Source of the DNA: Gemmiger sp. An194
GTDB taxonomy: Bacteria > Bacillota > Clostridia > Oscillospirales > Ruminococcaceae
Assembly (NCBI RefSeq): GCF_002160145.1
Contig: NZ_NFKA01000001.1
Coordinates: forward strand, 186,001 to 250,000
Direction: 5' to 3'
Length of the DNA: 64,000 bases
Within the stretch, counting starts at the first letter, position 1, and every line of letters begins with the position of its first letter. The translations under genes were made by a program, and so were the position numbers. The notes below the pieces were generated by a model. The model did not search any database. It saw only the letters and a program-made list of their open reading frames with translations, and was not told the origin of the DNA. Positions 24,847 through 33,181 of this stretch are shown piece after piece.

Positions 24847-24885
24847 ACCCCGCCCAGGCGGGGCAGAATAAAGGGAGAAGCACCC

Positions 24886-26811
24886 ATGAAGATTTTGAAA
24901 GCCAAGACCGCCGGGTTCTGCTTTGGCGTGGATCGGGCAGTGAAGCTGACCTATCAGCTGGCCGAGGGAGGCCATAAGGTGGCCACCCTGGGCCCGCTGA
25001 TCCACAACCCCCAGTGCGTGGCGGACCTGGAGTCCAAGGGTGTGGTCACCGCCGCCGGGCTGGAGGATGTGCCCGACGGATACGAGGTGGTCATCCGCAG
25101 CCACGGCGTGGGCGCGGATGTGTATGCCGCCATTGCCGAAAAGGGCCTGGTGCTGCACGACGCCACCTGCCCCTTTGTGGCCAAGATCCACCGCATTGCC
25201 AAGCGTGCCAGCGATGAGGGCAAAACCCTGCTGGTGGCGGGTGACAAGGCCCATCCGGAGGTGCAGGGCATCGTTGGCCACACCAAAGGCGAGGTGTTTG
25301 TGTTCGCCGATTTGGATGAATTAAAGGCCTGGCAGGGCCCGAAAAATGGGCAAAATGGTATAATCGTGGTGGCACAGACCACATTTCAGGTAACAAAATG
25401 GTTAGAATGTACAAACTTTATAAAAAAAGACTATACAAACGCCGAGATTTTTGATACAATATGTAATGCGACGTGGACGAGGCAACAGGAGGCGGAAGAC
25501 CTCAGCCGAAAATGCGACCTGATGGTCGTCATTGGAGGTCATCATTCTTCCAACACCCAAAAGCTTGTAAAAGTCGCTGAAAAACACACAAAGGCCGTTA
25601 CGGTGGAGACCGCAAAGGAGCTTCTGCCGGAATGGTTTGAGGGTGTGGGCACAGTGGCCGTTACAGCCGGGGCTTCCACGCCATCGTCTATAATTGAGGA
25701 GGTACTTAACAGTATGAGTGAAGAAATCCGTGAAGAGATGAGCTTTGCCGAGATGTTCGCAGAAAGCGAGGCTAATCTCAAGCCTGTTTTCGCAGGTAAG
25801 GTAGTGGAGGGCACTGTTACCAGCATTACGCCCAACGAGGTGCAGGTTGATATCGGCACCAAACACACCGGTTTTGTGAAACTGAGTGAGCTTACCGACG
25901 ACCCCGCAGCCCGTGCGGAGGATCTGGTCAAGGTTGGGGACAAGCTGGACCTCGTCGTTGAAAAAGTTAACGATCAGGAAGGCGTTGCCTACCTGTCCCG
26001 CAAGAAGCTGGAAGCCCGCAAGGGTCTGGAAGAGGTGGCCAAGGCCGCTGAGGAAGGCACCGTCATGGAAGGCGTTGTCACCGAGACCAACAAGGGCGGC
26101 GTGATCGTTCTGGTGAAGGGTGTGAAGGTATTCGTACCCCGCAGCCAGGCTACCATGCGCCGTGACGAGGACATCAACGCTCTGGTAAAGCAGAACGTGA
26201 AGCTGATCATCACCGAGTGCGCTGGCCGCAAGATCGTTGGTTCCATCAACAAGGTCACCGCCGAGGAGAACGCTGCCAAGCGTGAGGCCTTCTGGGCTGA
26301 CGTTGAGGTTGGCAAGACCTACACCGGCGTTGTGAAGAGCCTGACCGCTTACGGTGCTTTCGTAGACATCGGCGGCGTGGACGGCCTGTGCCACATCAGC
26401 GAGCTGAGCTGGAACCGCATCAAGCACCCCAGCGAGGTCGTTTCTGTGGGCGACACCATCGAGGTGTATGTGAAGGCTCTGGACCCCGAGAACCACAAGG
26501 TTTCCCTGGGCTACAAGAAGGCCGAGGACAACCCCTGGGAGAAGCTGAAGAACGAGTATCCCATCGGCAGCGAGTTCACCGCTCCCGTTGTGAGCATCAC
26601 CAAGTTCGGTGCTTTCGTTCGCATCCTGCCCGGTGTGGACGGTCTGGTTCACATCTCCGAGATCAGCAACGAGCGCGTGGAGAAGGTTGGCGACGTGCTG
26701 AAGGTTGGCGATGAGGTCAACGTGAAGCTGCTGGATGTGGACTTCGACAAGAAGCGCATCAGCCTGTCCATGAAGGCTCTGCTGGACGACGAGGCCAGCG
26801 ACGCCGAATAA
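24886..26811 (+). CDS. ispH-rpsA: Fused IspH (HMBPP reductase) and ribosomal protein S1
   Basis: 641 residues. Residues 1-276 are IspH, the last enzyme of the MEP isoprenoid pathway, with its three [4Fe-4S] cysteines in [23 protein letters not shown] and [13 protein letters not shown], and the end [13 protein letters not shown]. Residues from about 300 carry four S1 RNA-binding domains (about 300-370, 388-455, 475-545 and 560-630; e.g. [18 protein letters not shown] and [18 protein letters not shown]). The fusion is known in Clostridia. An in-frame ATG at 25714 preceded by GAGGAGG could yield S1 alone. Codon use changes inside ispH: a patch around 25375-25720 is AT-rich with ATA, TTA and AGG codons, rare elsewhere here. 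Strong terminator follows. Confidence 0.96.
   Translation: MKILKAKTAGFCFGVDRAVKLTYQLAEGGHKVATLGPLIHNPQCVADLESKGVVTAAGLEDVPDGYEVVIRSHGVGADVYAAIAEKGLVLHDATCPFVAKIHRIAKRASDEGKTLLVAGDKAHPEVQGIVGHTKGEVFVFADLDELKAWQGPKNGQNGIIVVAQTTFQVTKWLECTNFIKKDYTNAEIFDTICNATWTRQQEAEDLSRKCDLMVVIGGHHSSNTQKLVKVAEKHTKAVTVETAKELLPEWFEGVGTVAVTAGASTPSSIIEEVLNSMSEEIREEMSFAEMFAESEANLKPVFAGKVVEGTVTSITPNEVQVDIGTKHTGFVKLSELTDDPAARAEDLVKVGDKLDLVVEKVNDQEGVAYLSRKKLEARKGLEEVAKAAEEGTVMEGVVTETNKGGVIVLVKGVKVFVPRSQATMRRDEDINALVKQNVKLIITECAGRKIVGSINKVTAEENAAKREAFWADVEVGKTYTGVVKSLTAYGAFVDIGGVDGLCHISELSWNRIKHPSEVVSVGDTIEVYVKALDPENHKVSLGYKKAEDNPWEKLKNEYPIGSEFTAPVVSITKFGAFVRILPGVDGLVHISEISNERVEKVGDVLKVGDEVNVKLLDVDFDKKRISLSMKALLDDEASDAE
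25432..25460 (+). promoter_or_regulatory. Candidate internal promoter for the S1 part of ispH-rpsA
   Basis: TATACA (25432-25437), 17-bp spacer, TACAAT (25455-25460), in the AT-rich patch of the ispH coding region and about 250 bp before the internal S1 start. Match to consensus is moderate (4/6 and 5/6). Confidence 0.4.
25695..25716 (+). promoter_or_regulatory. Internal Shine-Dalgarno and in-frame ATG for free S1
   Basis: GAGGAGG (25696-25702) is followed after eleven bases by an in-frame ATG (25714-25716; residue 277, [15 protein letters not shown]). The position coincides with the end of the IspH domain, so initiation here would give a 365-residue four-domain S1. Whether it is used is unknown. 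Confidence 0.55.
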
Positions 26812-26827
26812 TCAAATGGCTTAAAAG

Positions 26828-26857
26828 CCGCCCGGCAGCTGCCGGGCGGTTTTTTTG
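26828..26857 (+). terminator. Terminator after ispH-rpsA
   Basis: Perfect inverted repeat CCGCCCGGCAG/CTGCCGGGCGG followed by seven T, 17 bp after the stop. Confidence 0.95.
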
Positions 26858-26904
26858 TTTGCCCAGTATTTACATGTAACCTACTAGGAATCAGGGCGAA
26901 AACA

Positions 26905-26913
26905 TGCTATACT
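26905..26913 (+). promoter_or_regulatory. Extended -10 promoter of the deoC operon
   Basis: TGCTATACT, an extended -10 (TGn + TATACT at 26908-26913); the -35 (TAGGAA at 26885-26890, 17 bp upstream) is poor. It is about 89 bp before the small membrane ORF. Confidence 0.5.
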
Positions 26914-27001
26914 GGAACTATTCCAGAGCAGGGCGGGCGGCGCTGCCACCACCGGCAGGCTGTTTTGCCCGGCACCTCAGGGAAAGGAGATCGTTGAGTT
27001 T

Positions 27002-27142
27002 ATGAAAGCGTTTCGTTTGACCGGCCTGATCCTTGGGATCGTGGGCGTGATCCTGTCCGTAACGGCGATTGTGTTCAGCGCGGTGGGCATGTACAAGGCC
27101 CGTCAGTGCAAGCAGTGCAAATTGGGAGGAAAAATTAAGTAA
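27002..27142 (+). CDS. Small single-pass membrane protein (46 aa) upstream of deoC
   Basis: ATG 27002 with AAAGGAG 12 bases upstream opens a 46-residue frame starting MKAFRLTGLILGIVGVILSV. One hydrophobic helix spans about residues 6-29; a short basic tail contains QCKQCK (C-x2-C) and ends GGKIK. Its TAA shares one base with the ATG of deoC (27142), so translation is probably coupled, and its last codons (GGGAGG) supply the deoC ribosome site. No function recognised; the CxxC could bind metal or form a disulfide. It has the codon use of its neighbours and a proper start, which supports it as a real gene. Confidence 0.7.
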   Translation: MKAFRLTGLILGIVGVILSVTAIVFSAVGMYKARQCKQCKLGGKIK

Positions 27143-27807
27143 TGGATAAAAAAGAGATTCTGGCAAAGGTTGACCATACTCTGCTGAAGGCCGACGCCAC
27201 CTGGCCCGACATTCAGAAGATCTGCGACGAGGCAATGGAAAACCACACCGCCTCCATCTGCATCAATCCCGGCTATGTGAAGCAGGCCTGCGAATACATG
27301 AAGGGCGCGATCCCTGTGTGCACCGTGGTAGGCTTCCCTCTGGGCGCAACCGACACTGCCACCAAGGTGTTCGAGGCCAAGACCGCTATTGAGAACGGCG
27401 CCGAGGAAGTGGACATGGTCATCAACATCGGCCGCCTGAAGAACGGCGAGTATGACTTTGTGCGCGACGAGATCGCCGCCATCAAGAAGGCCATCGGCGA
27501 CAAGGTGCTGAAGGTCATCATCGAGACCTGCCTGCTCACCGATGCCGAGAAGGAAAAGATGTGCGACATCGTGTGCGAGGCTGACGCGGACTTCATCAAG
27601 ACCAGCACCGGCTTCTCCACCGGCGGCGCCACCTTTGCGGACATCGAGCTGTTTGCCCGCTGCTGCCGCGGCCGCTGTAAGATCAAGGCTGCGGGCGGCA
27701 TCTCCACCATCGAGGACATCGAGAAGTTCCTGGAGCTGGGGGCTGATCGTCTGGGCACCAGCCGCGCAGTGAAGATTCTGCAGGGCCTGGAGTCCAGCGG
27801 ATATTAA
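27142..27807 (+). CDS. deoC: Deoxyribose-phosphate aldolase
   Basis: 221 residues, the usual length. It cleaves 2-deoxyribose 5-phosphate to glyceraldehyde 3-phosphate and acetaldehyde in deoxynucleoside catabolism. Hallmarks: VDHTLLKADATW at the N-terminus, TVVGFPLGATDTATKVFEA, EVDMVINIGRLKNGEY (catalytic Asp), KVIIETCLLTD, the Schiff-base lysine in FIKTSTGFSTGGAT, and IKAAGGISTIED with the second lysine. It overlaps the small upstream ORF by one base. A terminator closes the unit. No other deo gene is beside it. Confidence 0.96.
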   Translation: MDKKEILAKVDHTLLKADATWPDIQKICDEAMENHTASICINPGYVKQACEYMKGAIPVCTVVGFPLGATDTATKVFEAKTAIENGAEEVDMVINIGRLKNGEYDFVRDEIAAIKKAIGDKVLKVIIETCLLTDAEKEKMCDIVCEADADFIKTSTGFSTGGATFADIELFARCCRGRCKIKAAGGISTIEDIEKFLELGADRLGTSRAVKILQGLESSGY

Positions 27808-27824
27808 TTCAATTAAAATTTTGA

Positions 27825-27862
27825 GCGGGCCGCCGGGGTTTTCCAACGGCGGCCCGCTTTTG
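27825..27862 (+). terminator. Terminator after deoC
   Basis: Perfect 11-bp GC stem (GCGGGCCGCCG / CGGCGGCCCGC, 27825-27835 and 27847-27857) followed by TTTT. Confidence 0.9.
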
Positions 27863-27863
27863 G

Positions 27864-27893
27864 TTGAAAACTGCCCCCGTGAGATGCTATACT
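27864..27893 (+). promoter_or_regulatory. Promoter of the 27923-28949 small-protein operon
   Basis: TTGAAA (27864-27869), 18-bp spacer, TATACT (27888-27893), directly behind the deoC terminator and 30 bp before the next gene. Confidence 0.65.
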
Positions 27894-27922
27894 CAAAGCA
27901 AATAGGGAAACGGGGTGGCGGT

Positions 27923-28444
27923 ATGGGCAAAAAAATCGGCTGTGCGCTGGCGGCTTTTGCGGTGCTGGCGGGGCTCTGCTTTGTGTTGGGCTACACCAGG
28001 CCCATGACCCTGGAGCAGCTCTGCCCGGGCATCCGGCTGGAGGAGTGCCGGGCAGTCCGGGCCAGCTTTCGGCGCGGGAATACAGGGGAGGAAATCCCGC
28101 TTACCCTGCAAAAGGACGACGCGGCCTTTGCGCAGGTGACCGAGCTGCTGGAAACAGCCTCCTTCCGGCGCAGCCTGCTCAGCCTGTTTCCGCTGGGTGG
28201 CAAAAGCCATGCCCTGCAGCCGGAGGACTTCAAATGGCTGCTGCTTCTGGAATTTGGCGACACCCAACTGCCGGACGGCACTCAGGGCAGCGGGGTGCTG
28301 GTAGAGATAAATGACTTTTACGGAACGCTGGAAATTTCCTATGCGGACGAGACCTGGCGCTGCAGCGTACCCAATCAGGAGGAATGGCGCAGCGCGGTGA
28401 TGGAATGCCTGGAAATGGCAAACAAGAAGGAGGGGAACGCATGA
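27923..28444 (+). CDS. Hypothetical membrane-anchored protein
   Basis: 173 residues from ATG 27923. An N-terminal hydrophobic segment (about 5-24, CALAAFAVLAGLCFVLG) probably anchors an outside domain. The rest is soluble and resembles no family that I can name; it contains LEQLCPGIRLEECRAVRASF and a strand-rich part (FKWLLLLEFGD, GTLEISYADETWRCSV). Its stop overlaps the ATG of the next gene by four bases. The reading frame is open further upstream, but there GTATGG at 27921 gives the natural start and the promoter sits at 27864-27893. Confidence 0.6.
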   Translation: MGKKIGCALAAFAVLAGLCFVLGYTRPMTLEQLCPGIRLEECRAVRASFRRGNTGEEIPLTLQKDDAAFAQVTELLETASFRRSLLSLFPLGGKSHALQPEDFKWLLLLEFGDTQLPDGTQGSGVLVEINDFYGTLEISYADETWRCSVPNQEEWRSAVMECLEMANKKEGNA

Positions 28445-28674
28445 GCAGAAAAATGGTTTTGGGGTTGGTCCTCATGTGTATGGGGTTTTTTGGCGGGATT
28501 TTGCTGATCGGCGCCATGGTACTGAGCCCCATGAATCCCTGGAGCTACAACGGAATTACCGGCTGGTACGGCTGCCTCCTGGGAATGCGTCTACAGCTTC
28601 CGTTGGGGGTCTGTATTGCTGTGACACTGGCCGGATTCGCGCTCAGTGTGATTGAAGCATTCCGGAAAGAATAA
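28441..28674 (+). CDS. Hypothetical small two-helix membrane protein
   Basis: 77 residues from ATG 28441, which overlaps the previous TGA (ATGA) and has AAGGAGGGG five bases upstream. Two hydrophobic helices (about 5-30 and 48-71) flank a short polar loop with NPWSYNGITGWYG. No known family recognised. Translationally coupled to its upstream neighbour, which suggests a joint membrane function. Confidence 0.65.
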   Translation: MSRKMVLGLVLMCMGFFGGILLIGAMVLSPMNPWSYNGITGWYGCLLGMRLQLPLGVCIAVTLAGFALSVIEAFRKE

Positions 28675-28703
28675 TCCCCAAAAGAGGAAAGGACGGAACG
28701 GAT

Positions 28704-28949
28704 ATGAAGCCTGCATTGGCGGGGATTTTGACCTTTGTGGTATTTTTCTTTGGCAACAGCTATTTTCTGGGCGGGCTGGGTCAGCTGTGTCTGATCGGGG
28801 GCGATGCCTTTGTGAATTCCTATTTTGCCCCTATCATGACCGGTCTGGCGCTGCTGGCGGGCCTGGTGGTGGGCTGCACGCTGGCGTTGCTGCAAAAGTT
28901 GGACGCAGTGCAGAAGGCCCTGAATGACAGGAAGTCCCATGAACAATAA
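28704..28949 (+). CDS. Hypothetical small two-helix membrane protein
   Basis: 81 residues from ATG 28704 with AGAGGAAAGGACGG upstream. Two hydrophobic segments (about 4-30 and 40-64) followed by a charged tail (KLDAVQKALNDRKSHEQ). Third gene of a short operon of unknown function, ended by a strong terminator at 28981-29023. No family recognised. Confidence 0.6.
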   Translation: MKPALAGILTFVVFFFGNSYFLGGLGQLCLIGGDAFVNSYFAPIMTGLALLAGLVVGCTLALLQKLDAVQKALNDRKSHEQ

Positions 28950-28980
28950 CACCGGCACGCAGCGCGGCAAAACTGAGAAA

Positions 28981-29023
28981 ACAGGTCCCGGACCCGAGGA
29001 AAGGGTCCGGGGCCTGTTTTTTC
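28981..29023 (+). terminator. Terminator after the small-protein operon
   Basis: 15-bp stem (ACAGGTCCCGGACCC / GGGTCCGGGGCCTGT, 28981-28995 and 29003-29017; one G-T pair) followed by TTTTT. Confidence 0.93.
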
Positions 29024-29128
29024 GTTGTGCCGTTTGCTATCATGGAGAAGAGCAGAACATTTTGTAACAACTCCGAAAGATAGCGCTGCTATCATCAGGG
29101 TGGAAACGGAAAACAGGGGGCATGAAGC

Positions 29129-29788
29129 ATGAAGCCGATTCTGATCGTGGACGACGAGGTGGCCATCGCGCAGCTGATCGCCATGACGCTGGCCCGGATG
29201 GGCTATTCCTGCCAGATGGCTTTCGACGGACTGAGGGCCGCCGAGCTGCTGGAGCAAAACGAGTATGATCTGGTACTGCTGGACATCATGCTCCCCGGGG
29301 CGGACGGCTACGAGCTGATCGACTTCATCCGGCCCACCGGCATCCCGGTGATCTTCATCAGCGCAAAGACCACTGTGGCCGACCGGGTGAAGGGGCTGCA
29401 TCTGGGGGCCTGCGACTACATTGTGAAGCCCTTCGCCCCCGAGGAGCTGCTGGCCCGGGTGGAGAACGTGCTGCGGCTTTCCGGCCGGGGGCAGGCGCTG
29501 TTGAAGGCCGGGGATGTGACGGTGGATGTGGCCACCCGTCAGGTAAAAAAGGCCGGGCAGGAGGTGGCACTTACCCCCACGGAATACCAGCTTTTGTTGG
29601 TGCTGCTGCACAACAAGAACATTGCGCTCTACCGGGACACCCTGTATGAGCGGGTCTGGGGGCGGGATGCCGAGCTGGACACCCGGACTCTGGACATTCA
29701 CATCCACCGGCTGCGCAAAAAGCTGGGCTGGCAGCACATGATCCGTACCATTCCCCGGATAGGCTACCGATTGGAGGAAACGCCATGA
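29129..29788 (+). CDS. OmpR/PhoB-family response regulator
   Basis: 219 residues. Receiver domain: ILIVDDEVAIAQLIAM, phospho-acceptor in LVLLDIMLPGADGYEL (Asp near 54), switch lysine in YIVKPFAPEELLARV. Winged-helix domain from about 125: LTPTEYQLLLVLLHNKN, LDIHIHRLRKKLGW, IRTIPRIGYRLEE. Start 29129 (GGGGGCATGAAGC upstream). A GATAGC-GCT-GCTATC dyad at 29080-29094 just upstream may be a binding site. Its stop overlaps the kinase ATG by four bases. First gene of an operon that also codes for a kinase, an exported protein and two lipoproteins. Confidence 0.95.
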   Translation: MKPILIVDDEVAIAQLIAMTLARMGYSCQMAFDGLRAAELLEQNEYDLVLLDIMLPGADGYELIDFIRPTGIPVIFISAKTTVADRVKGLHLGACDYIVKPFAPEELLARVENVLRLSGRGQALLKAGDVTVDVATRQVKKAGQEVALTPTEYQLLLVLLHNKNIALYRDTLYERVWGRDAELDTRTLDIHIHRLRKKLGWQHMIRTIPRIGYRLEETP

Positions 29789-31188
29789 AACTTGCGCCGA
29801 AACTGGTTCTGACTATTCTGCTGCTGCTGGGCATTCTGTTGGCGGCAGGCGGCGGCTGGCTGCTCAAAACAGATTTTGAGAGGAACTTCGACCAGGCCCG
29901 CACCCGGAATATTCTGGCCCACCGGCGGGATACCTACTCGCTGCAGAACGGTCTGCTGGTCAAGGTCAGTGACGGAATGCTGAGCAGGCAGGCCGTGGTG
30001 GATTACGGCGAAAGCCTGGGCCGGTATGTGGGGCAGGAGGAAGGCGGCTTCGCGGTGTATCAGAACGAGGAGTCGCTGTATTCCAGCCTGCCCGGCGCGC
30101 TGGAGGAGCAGGAGGTGCTCCGGGCCATCGAGGCCGGAGAAGAGGCATTGCTGTTGCAAAAAGCGGGCGAGAGCAGCTATATGCTGATGGCCAGCGGAGT
30201 ACAGGTGGCCGGTGAGGAATACTGGCTGGTGAGCGCCTACGATGTGACGGGCGTGTTCCGGGCCCGGGAAGACAAATTCCAAGAGCTGTTCCGGCTGGAG
30301 CTGGCGGCGCTGGCCCTCGCGGGCACGGCGGCGGCTCTGGCGGTGAACTGGATGATCCGTCCGCTGAAAAAGCTGGAAAAGGCCAGCCGTGCGGTGGCGG
30401 CGGGGGATTATACTCTATCCACCGCCACCAAAAGCCGGGATGAGGTGGGCGCGCTCAGCCGCAGCTTTGACGCCATGACCGCCACCGTGCGGGACAAGGT
30501 GGACCAGATGGAGGACACCATCCAGCGGCAAAAGCAGTTTGTGGCTGCCTTTACCCACGAGCTGAAGACCCCCATGACCAGTATCCTGGGCTATTCCGAC
30601 CTGCTGCGCAGCGGCGAGATGGACCCGGAGGACCAGCGGCAGGCGGTGCAGTACATCCACCGAGAGGCCCTGCGGCTGGAAATGTTGAGCGGCAAGTTGA
30701 TGCAGCTGATGGGCCTGGTGGAACAGGAGGAGCTCACACTGGAGCCGGTGCGGCTTGCGCTGGTGCTGCGGGATACGGCGGCCAGCCTGCCCGAGCTTGC
30801 TCCCATGCTGGAGATCCGGTGTGACCCGGCGCTCACGGTGCTGGCGGACCGGGACCTGCTGGCGGACCTGGTGCGCAATCTGGTGGTGAACGCGGCCCGG
30901 GCCCAGCCGAAGGACGACCGGGTGCACATCACGGCGGGCCGCACCGAAAATGGCATCGTGCTGCGGGTGGCGGATCGGGGCCGGGGCATCCCGGAGGCGG
31001 ACCTGCCCCACATCACCGAGCCCTTTTATATGGTGGACAAATCCCGCGCCCGGGCTCAGAACGGCAGCGGCATGGGTCTGGCCCTCTGCGCCCGCATTGC
31101 ACGGCTCCACGGCAGTGAGCTGCACTTTACCAGTAAGCTGGGCCAGGGCACGGTGGTGGAACTGAACCTGCAGGAGGGGACGGTATGA
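29785..31188 (+). CDS. Sensor histidine kinase (HAMP-HisKA-HATPase)
   Basis: 467 residues. Membrane segment 1 about 7-27, an extracytoplasmic sensor (about 28-165), membrane segment 2 about 170-192, HAMP (about 193-245, IRPLKKLEKASRAVAAGD), HisKA with FVAAFTHELKTPMTSILGYS (phospho-His near 260) and a HATPase domain with RNLVVNAARAQ, RVADRGRGIPE and NGSGMGLALCARIA. It should phosphorylate the regulator encoded four bases upstream. Its stop overlaps the next gene's ATG. The sensor domain is not one I recognise; the co-transcribed exported proteins may modulate it. Confidence 0.94.
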   Translation: MKLAPKLVLTILLLLGILLAAGGGWLLKTDFERNFDQARTRNILAHRRDTYSLQNGLLVKVSDGMLSRQAVVDYGESLGRYVGQEEGGFAVYQNEESLYSSLPGALEEQEVLRAIEAGEEALLLQKAGESSYMLMASGVQVAGEEYWLVSAYDVTGVFRAREDKFQELFRLELAALALAGTAAALAVNWMIRPLKKLEKASRAVAAGDYTLSTATKSRDEVGALSRSFDAMTATVRDKVDQMEDTIQRQKQFVAAFTHELKTPMTSILGYSDLLRSGEMDPEDQRQAVQYIHREALRLEMLSGKLMQLMGLVEQEELTLEPVRLALVLRDTAASLPELAPMLEIRCDPALTVLADRDLLADLVRNLVVNAARAQPKDDRVHITAGRTENGIVLRVADRGRGIPEADLPHITEPFYMVDKSRARAQNGSGMGLALCARIARLHGSELHFTSKLGQGTVVELNLQEGTV

Positions 31189-31958
31189 AACAAAAGCTTT
31201 TCACAGCGGCGGCCTTTCTGGCAGTTTTCGCTTTTCTGGCCTTGGTGCTGGCCGCCCCGCTGCCCCTGATGGAGCGAAGCGACGAGGTGCTGTATACCCA
31301 GGTCATGCCCCGCCAGCTGGCGGCCGACGGGCAAAGTGCCGAGGCCCGAAGCATCGACTTTGCCCGCCAGCTTTACGACCGGGACCAGCTGCTGGGAATC
31401 AAAAACTACGCGGGGTCGATTTTGCGGCTGACTGACGAGGAAACTCTGGGCGACGCACCTTACCGGCTGTATGACTTTTTGGGCCAGATGGATTTCTGGG
31501 GCGAAGAGGAGCAGGCGGAACTGGAACGACAAATAGCAAATGCACCCCCTCCCTGGCGTTCCGCTTCGGATAACGTGGGTTTTTCCGCATGGAACCTGAG
31601 CACCACATGGGACGGGGAACACTGGTTCTCTCTGCAATGGGAGCTGAGCGCCGAAGGGCAGCTGGTACGCATGCGGATGCGAACCCCGCTGGAATACACC
31701 GGGCAGGACCTGGAGCATCTGATGGACGAATATCTGGCAGTCACCGGACTGGATGCGCTGGAGGACTGGCAGGCGCGGGAGGTAACCGTGCAGCTTGCCG
31801 TGGATGAGCAAAGCACCGCCGTGCTGCGAGCCCGGTATTCGACGGGGGCGAAGCTGTATCTGTACGCAAATTATGTGGACGGCACACTGGTGTTCGGGGT
31901 CTGCCCGCTGGAGAAGGAGGAGCTGGACCAGCTGGACGTGAGCCTGACGGAGAAATGA
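31185..31958 (+). CDS. Hypothetical exported or membrane-anchored protein of a two-component operon
   Basis: 257 residues. N-terminal hydrophobic segment (KLFTAAAFLAVFAFLALVLAA, split here only by length limits) without a lipobox cysteine: a signal anchor or signal peptide. The rest is soluble with LYTQVMPRQLAADG, an acidic middle and a strand-rich C-terminal part (QWELSAEGQLVRMRMRTPLE, YANYVDGTLVFGV). No family recognised. ATGA overlap with the kinase gene and a lipoprotein 20 bp downstream place it in one transcription unit; an extracellular accessory to the kinase is a plausible but untested role. Confidence 0.6.
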   Translation: MKQKLFTAAAFLAVFAFLALVLAAPLPLMERSDEVLYTQVMPRQLAADGQSAEARSIDFARQLYDRDQLLGIKNYAGSILRLTDEETLGDAPYRLYDFLGQMDFWGEEEQAELERQIANAPPPWRSASDNVGFSAWNLSTTWDGEHWFSLQWELSAEGQLVRMRMRTPLEYTGQDLEHLMDEYLAVTGLDALEDWQAREVTVQLAVDEQSTAVLRARYSTGAKLYLYANYVDGTLVFGVCPLEKEELDQLDVSLTEK

Positions 31959-31978
31959 AGCCGGAAGGAGGGGCCTGA

Positions 31979-33181
31979 ATGAAACGGAATCATTGGCTGT
32001 TGGCAGTTGCGCTGCCTCTGCTGCTTCTGGCGGGCTGTGGCGCAAAGGAGCAGGACCTGGGGGCAGGAGCCCCCACGCCAACGCCCGAAGTTCAGATCGA
32101 GGAGCCGCAGACCCAGGTGCTGCGCAGCACAGACAGTCGGAGCTATTACACGCAAAACATACGCTATGATCTGGAAACTATGACCGCCCGCGCCTGGAGA
32201 CCAGAATTGCCCCGGGGATATCAGATAACCGGCGAGGGCCCGGTCTCGGACGGCCAGGCGCTGTATTTCGTTCTGACCCGGCCGGGAGAGTCCGCCAGTG
32301 AGGCGCTGGCCCGGATGCCGCTGGAGGATGGAGCGGTACAGATCCTTTACGAATGCCGCGAGCATGAGCAGATCGGGATTGCCTATACCGACGGCGCGGG
32401 AGAATACTGCAAACGGCCCATCCTGCTGCGCAGCGGTGAACGGCGCTGCTTCCTTGTACACCAATGGACCGAGGAGGATGGGAATTCCACCTGGCTTTAT
32501 GCGTGGGACCCGGCGTCCGGCAGCTGTGAGCCGGTGAAGCGGCTGGGCAGTCACCTGCGCTTCTGGGGCGAGTATCAGGGCCGGGCTGTGCTGGAGGATT
32601 CCTGGGAACCGGAAGCGGGGCTGTTTCAGCTGGATGCGGAGACCGGGGAGCTTGCCGTTCTTTTGAGCGGCGAAAACGCCGAGGCAGCCGACCTGTTTCT
32701 GGGGCCGCCGTTGCTGATCCGAGGAAAGTTCGTCTGCGCAGAAAGCTATGCCGCCGACAGTGCGGACGGCAAAAATCAAGTGAACTGCCTGAATCTGGAA
32801 ACCGGAGATATCAAACAGCTTGCCAGCTCGGAGGAGGGGGAGCCCCTCGTCCGCATACAGGACATCTGGGACGGAAAACTGCGCGTTCGGGATACGGAAG
32901 GTGACGTGTGGTATGTGGACTGCGCCACCGGCCGGCGGGTGGAAAACGTGCTGGCGGATGAGAACGGCATGCTGCTGCACATCCGGGCGCAGATCGGGGA
33001 ATATTACCTGATCGATGTGGGAAGCGACCGGTGGACGAAACAGCTGTGGATCAATGAAAAGGGGGAACCGGTGTATTCCTATGCGCCCCAAAACAGACTG
33101 GCCCTCATTGCCAAAGAGGATTACTGGGCGGGCAGGCCGGACTATCGGATTTTTAAACAGGAGGGGGAAGCGGCGGAATGA
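31979..33181 (+). CDS. Hypothetical lipoprotein (paralogue A), beta-propeller-like
   Basis: 400 residues. Type II signal peptide with lipobox LLLAGC (Cys near 20), followed by a PTPTPEVQ linker. The mature part is strand-rich with repeated short units of the type ...LYAWDP... , ...VLLSGEN..., ...VNCLNLETGD..., as in beta-propellers. It ends LALIAKEDYWAGRPDYRIF, nearly the same ending as the next gene's product (YALIEKEDYWNNVPEYRPF), so the two are tandem paralogues. AAGGAGGGG precedes the start. Last-but-one gene of the two-component operon; sensing or envelope role is inference. Confidence 0.7.
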   Translation: MKRNHWLLAVALPLLLLAGCGAKEQDLGAGAPTPTPEVQIEEPQTQVLRSTDSRSYYTQNIRYDLETMTARAWRPELPRGYQITGEGPVSDGQALYFVLTRPGESASEALARMPLEDGAVQILYECREHEQIGIAYTDGAGEYCKRPILLRSGERRCFLVHQWTEEDGNSTWLYAWDPASGSCEPVKRLGSHLRFWGEYQGRAVLEDSWEPEAGLFQLDAETGELAVLLSGENAEAADLFLGPPLLIRGKFVCAESYAADSADGKNQVNCLNLETGDIKQLASSEEGEPLVRIQDIWDGKLRVRDTEGDVWYVDCATGRRVENVLADENGMLLHIRAQIGEYYLIDVGSDRWTKQLWINEKGEPVYSYAPQNRLALIAKEDYWAGRPDYRIFKQEGEAAE

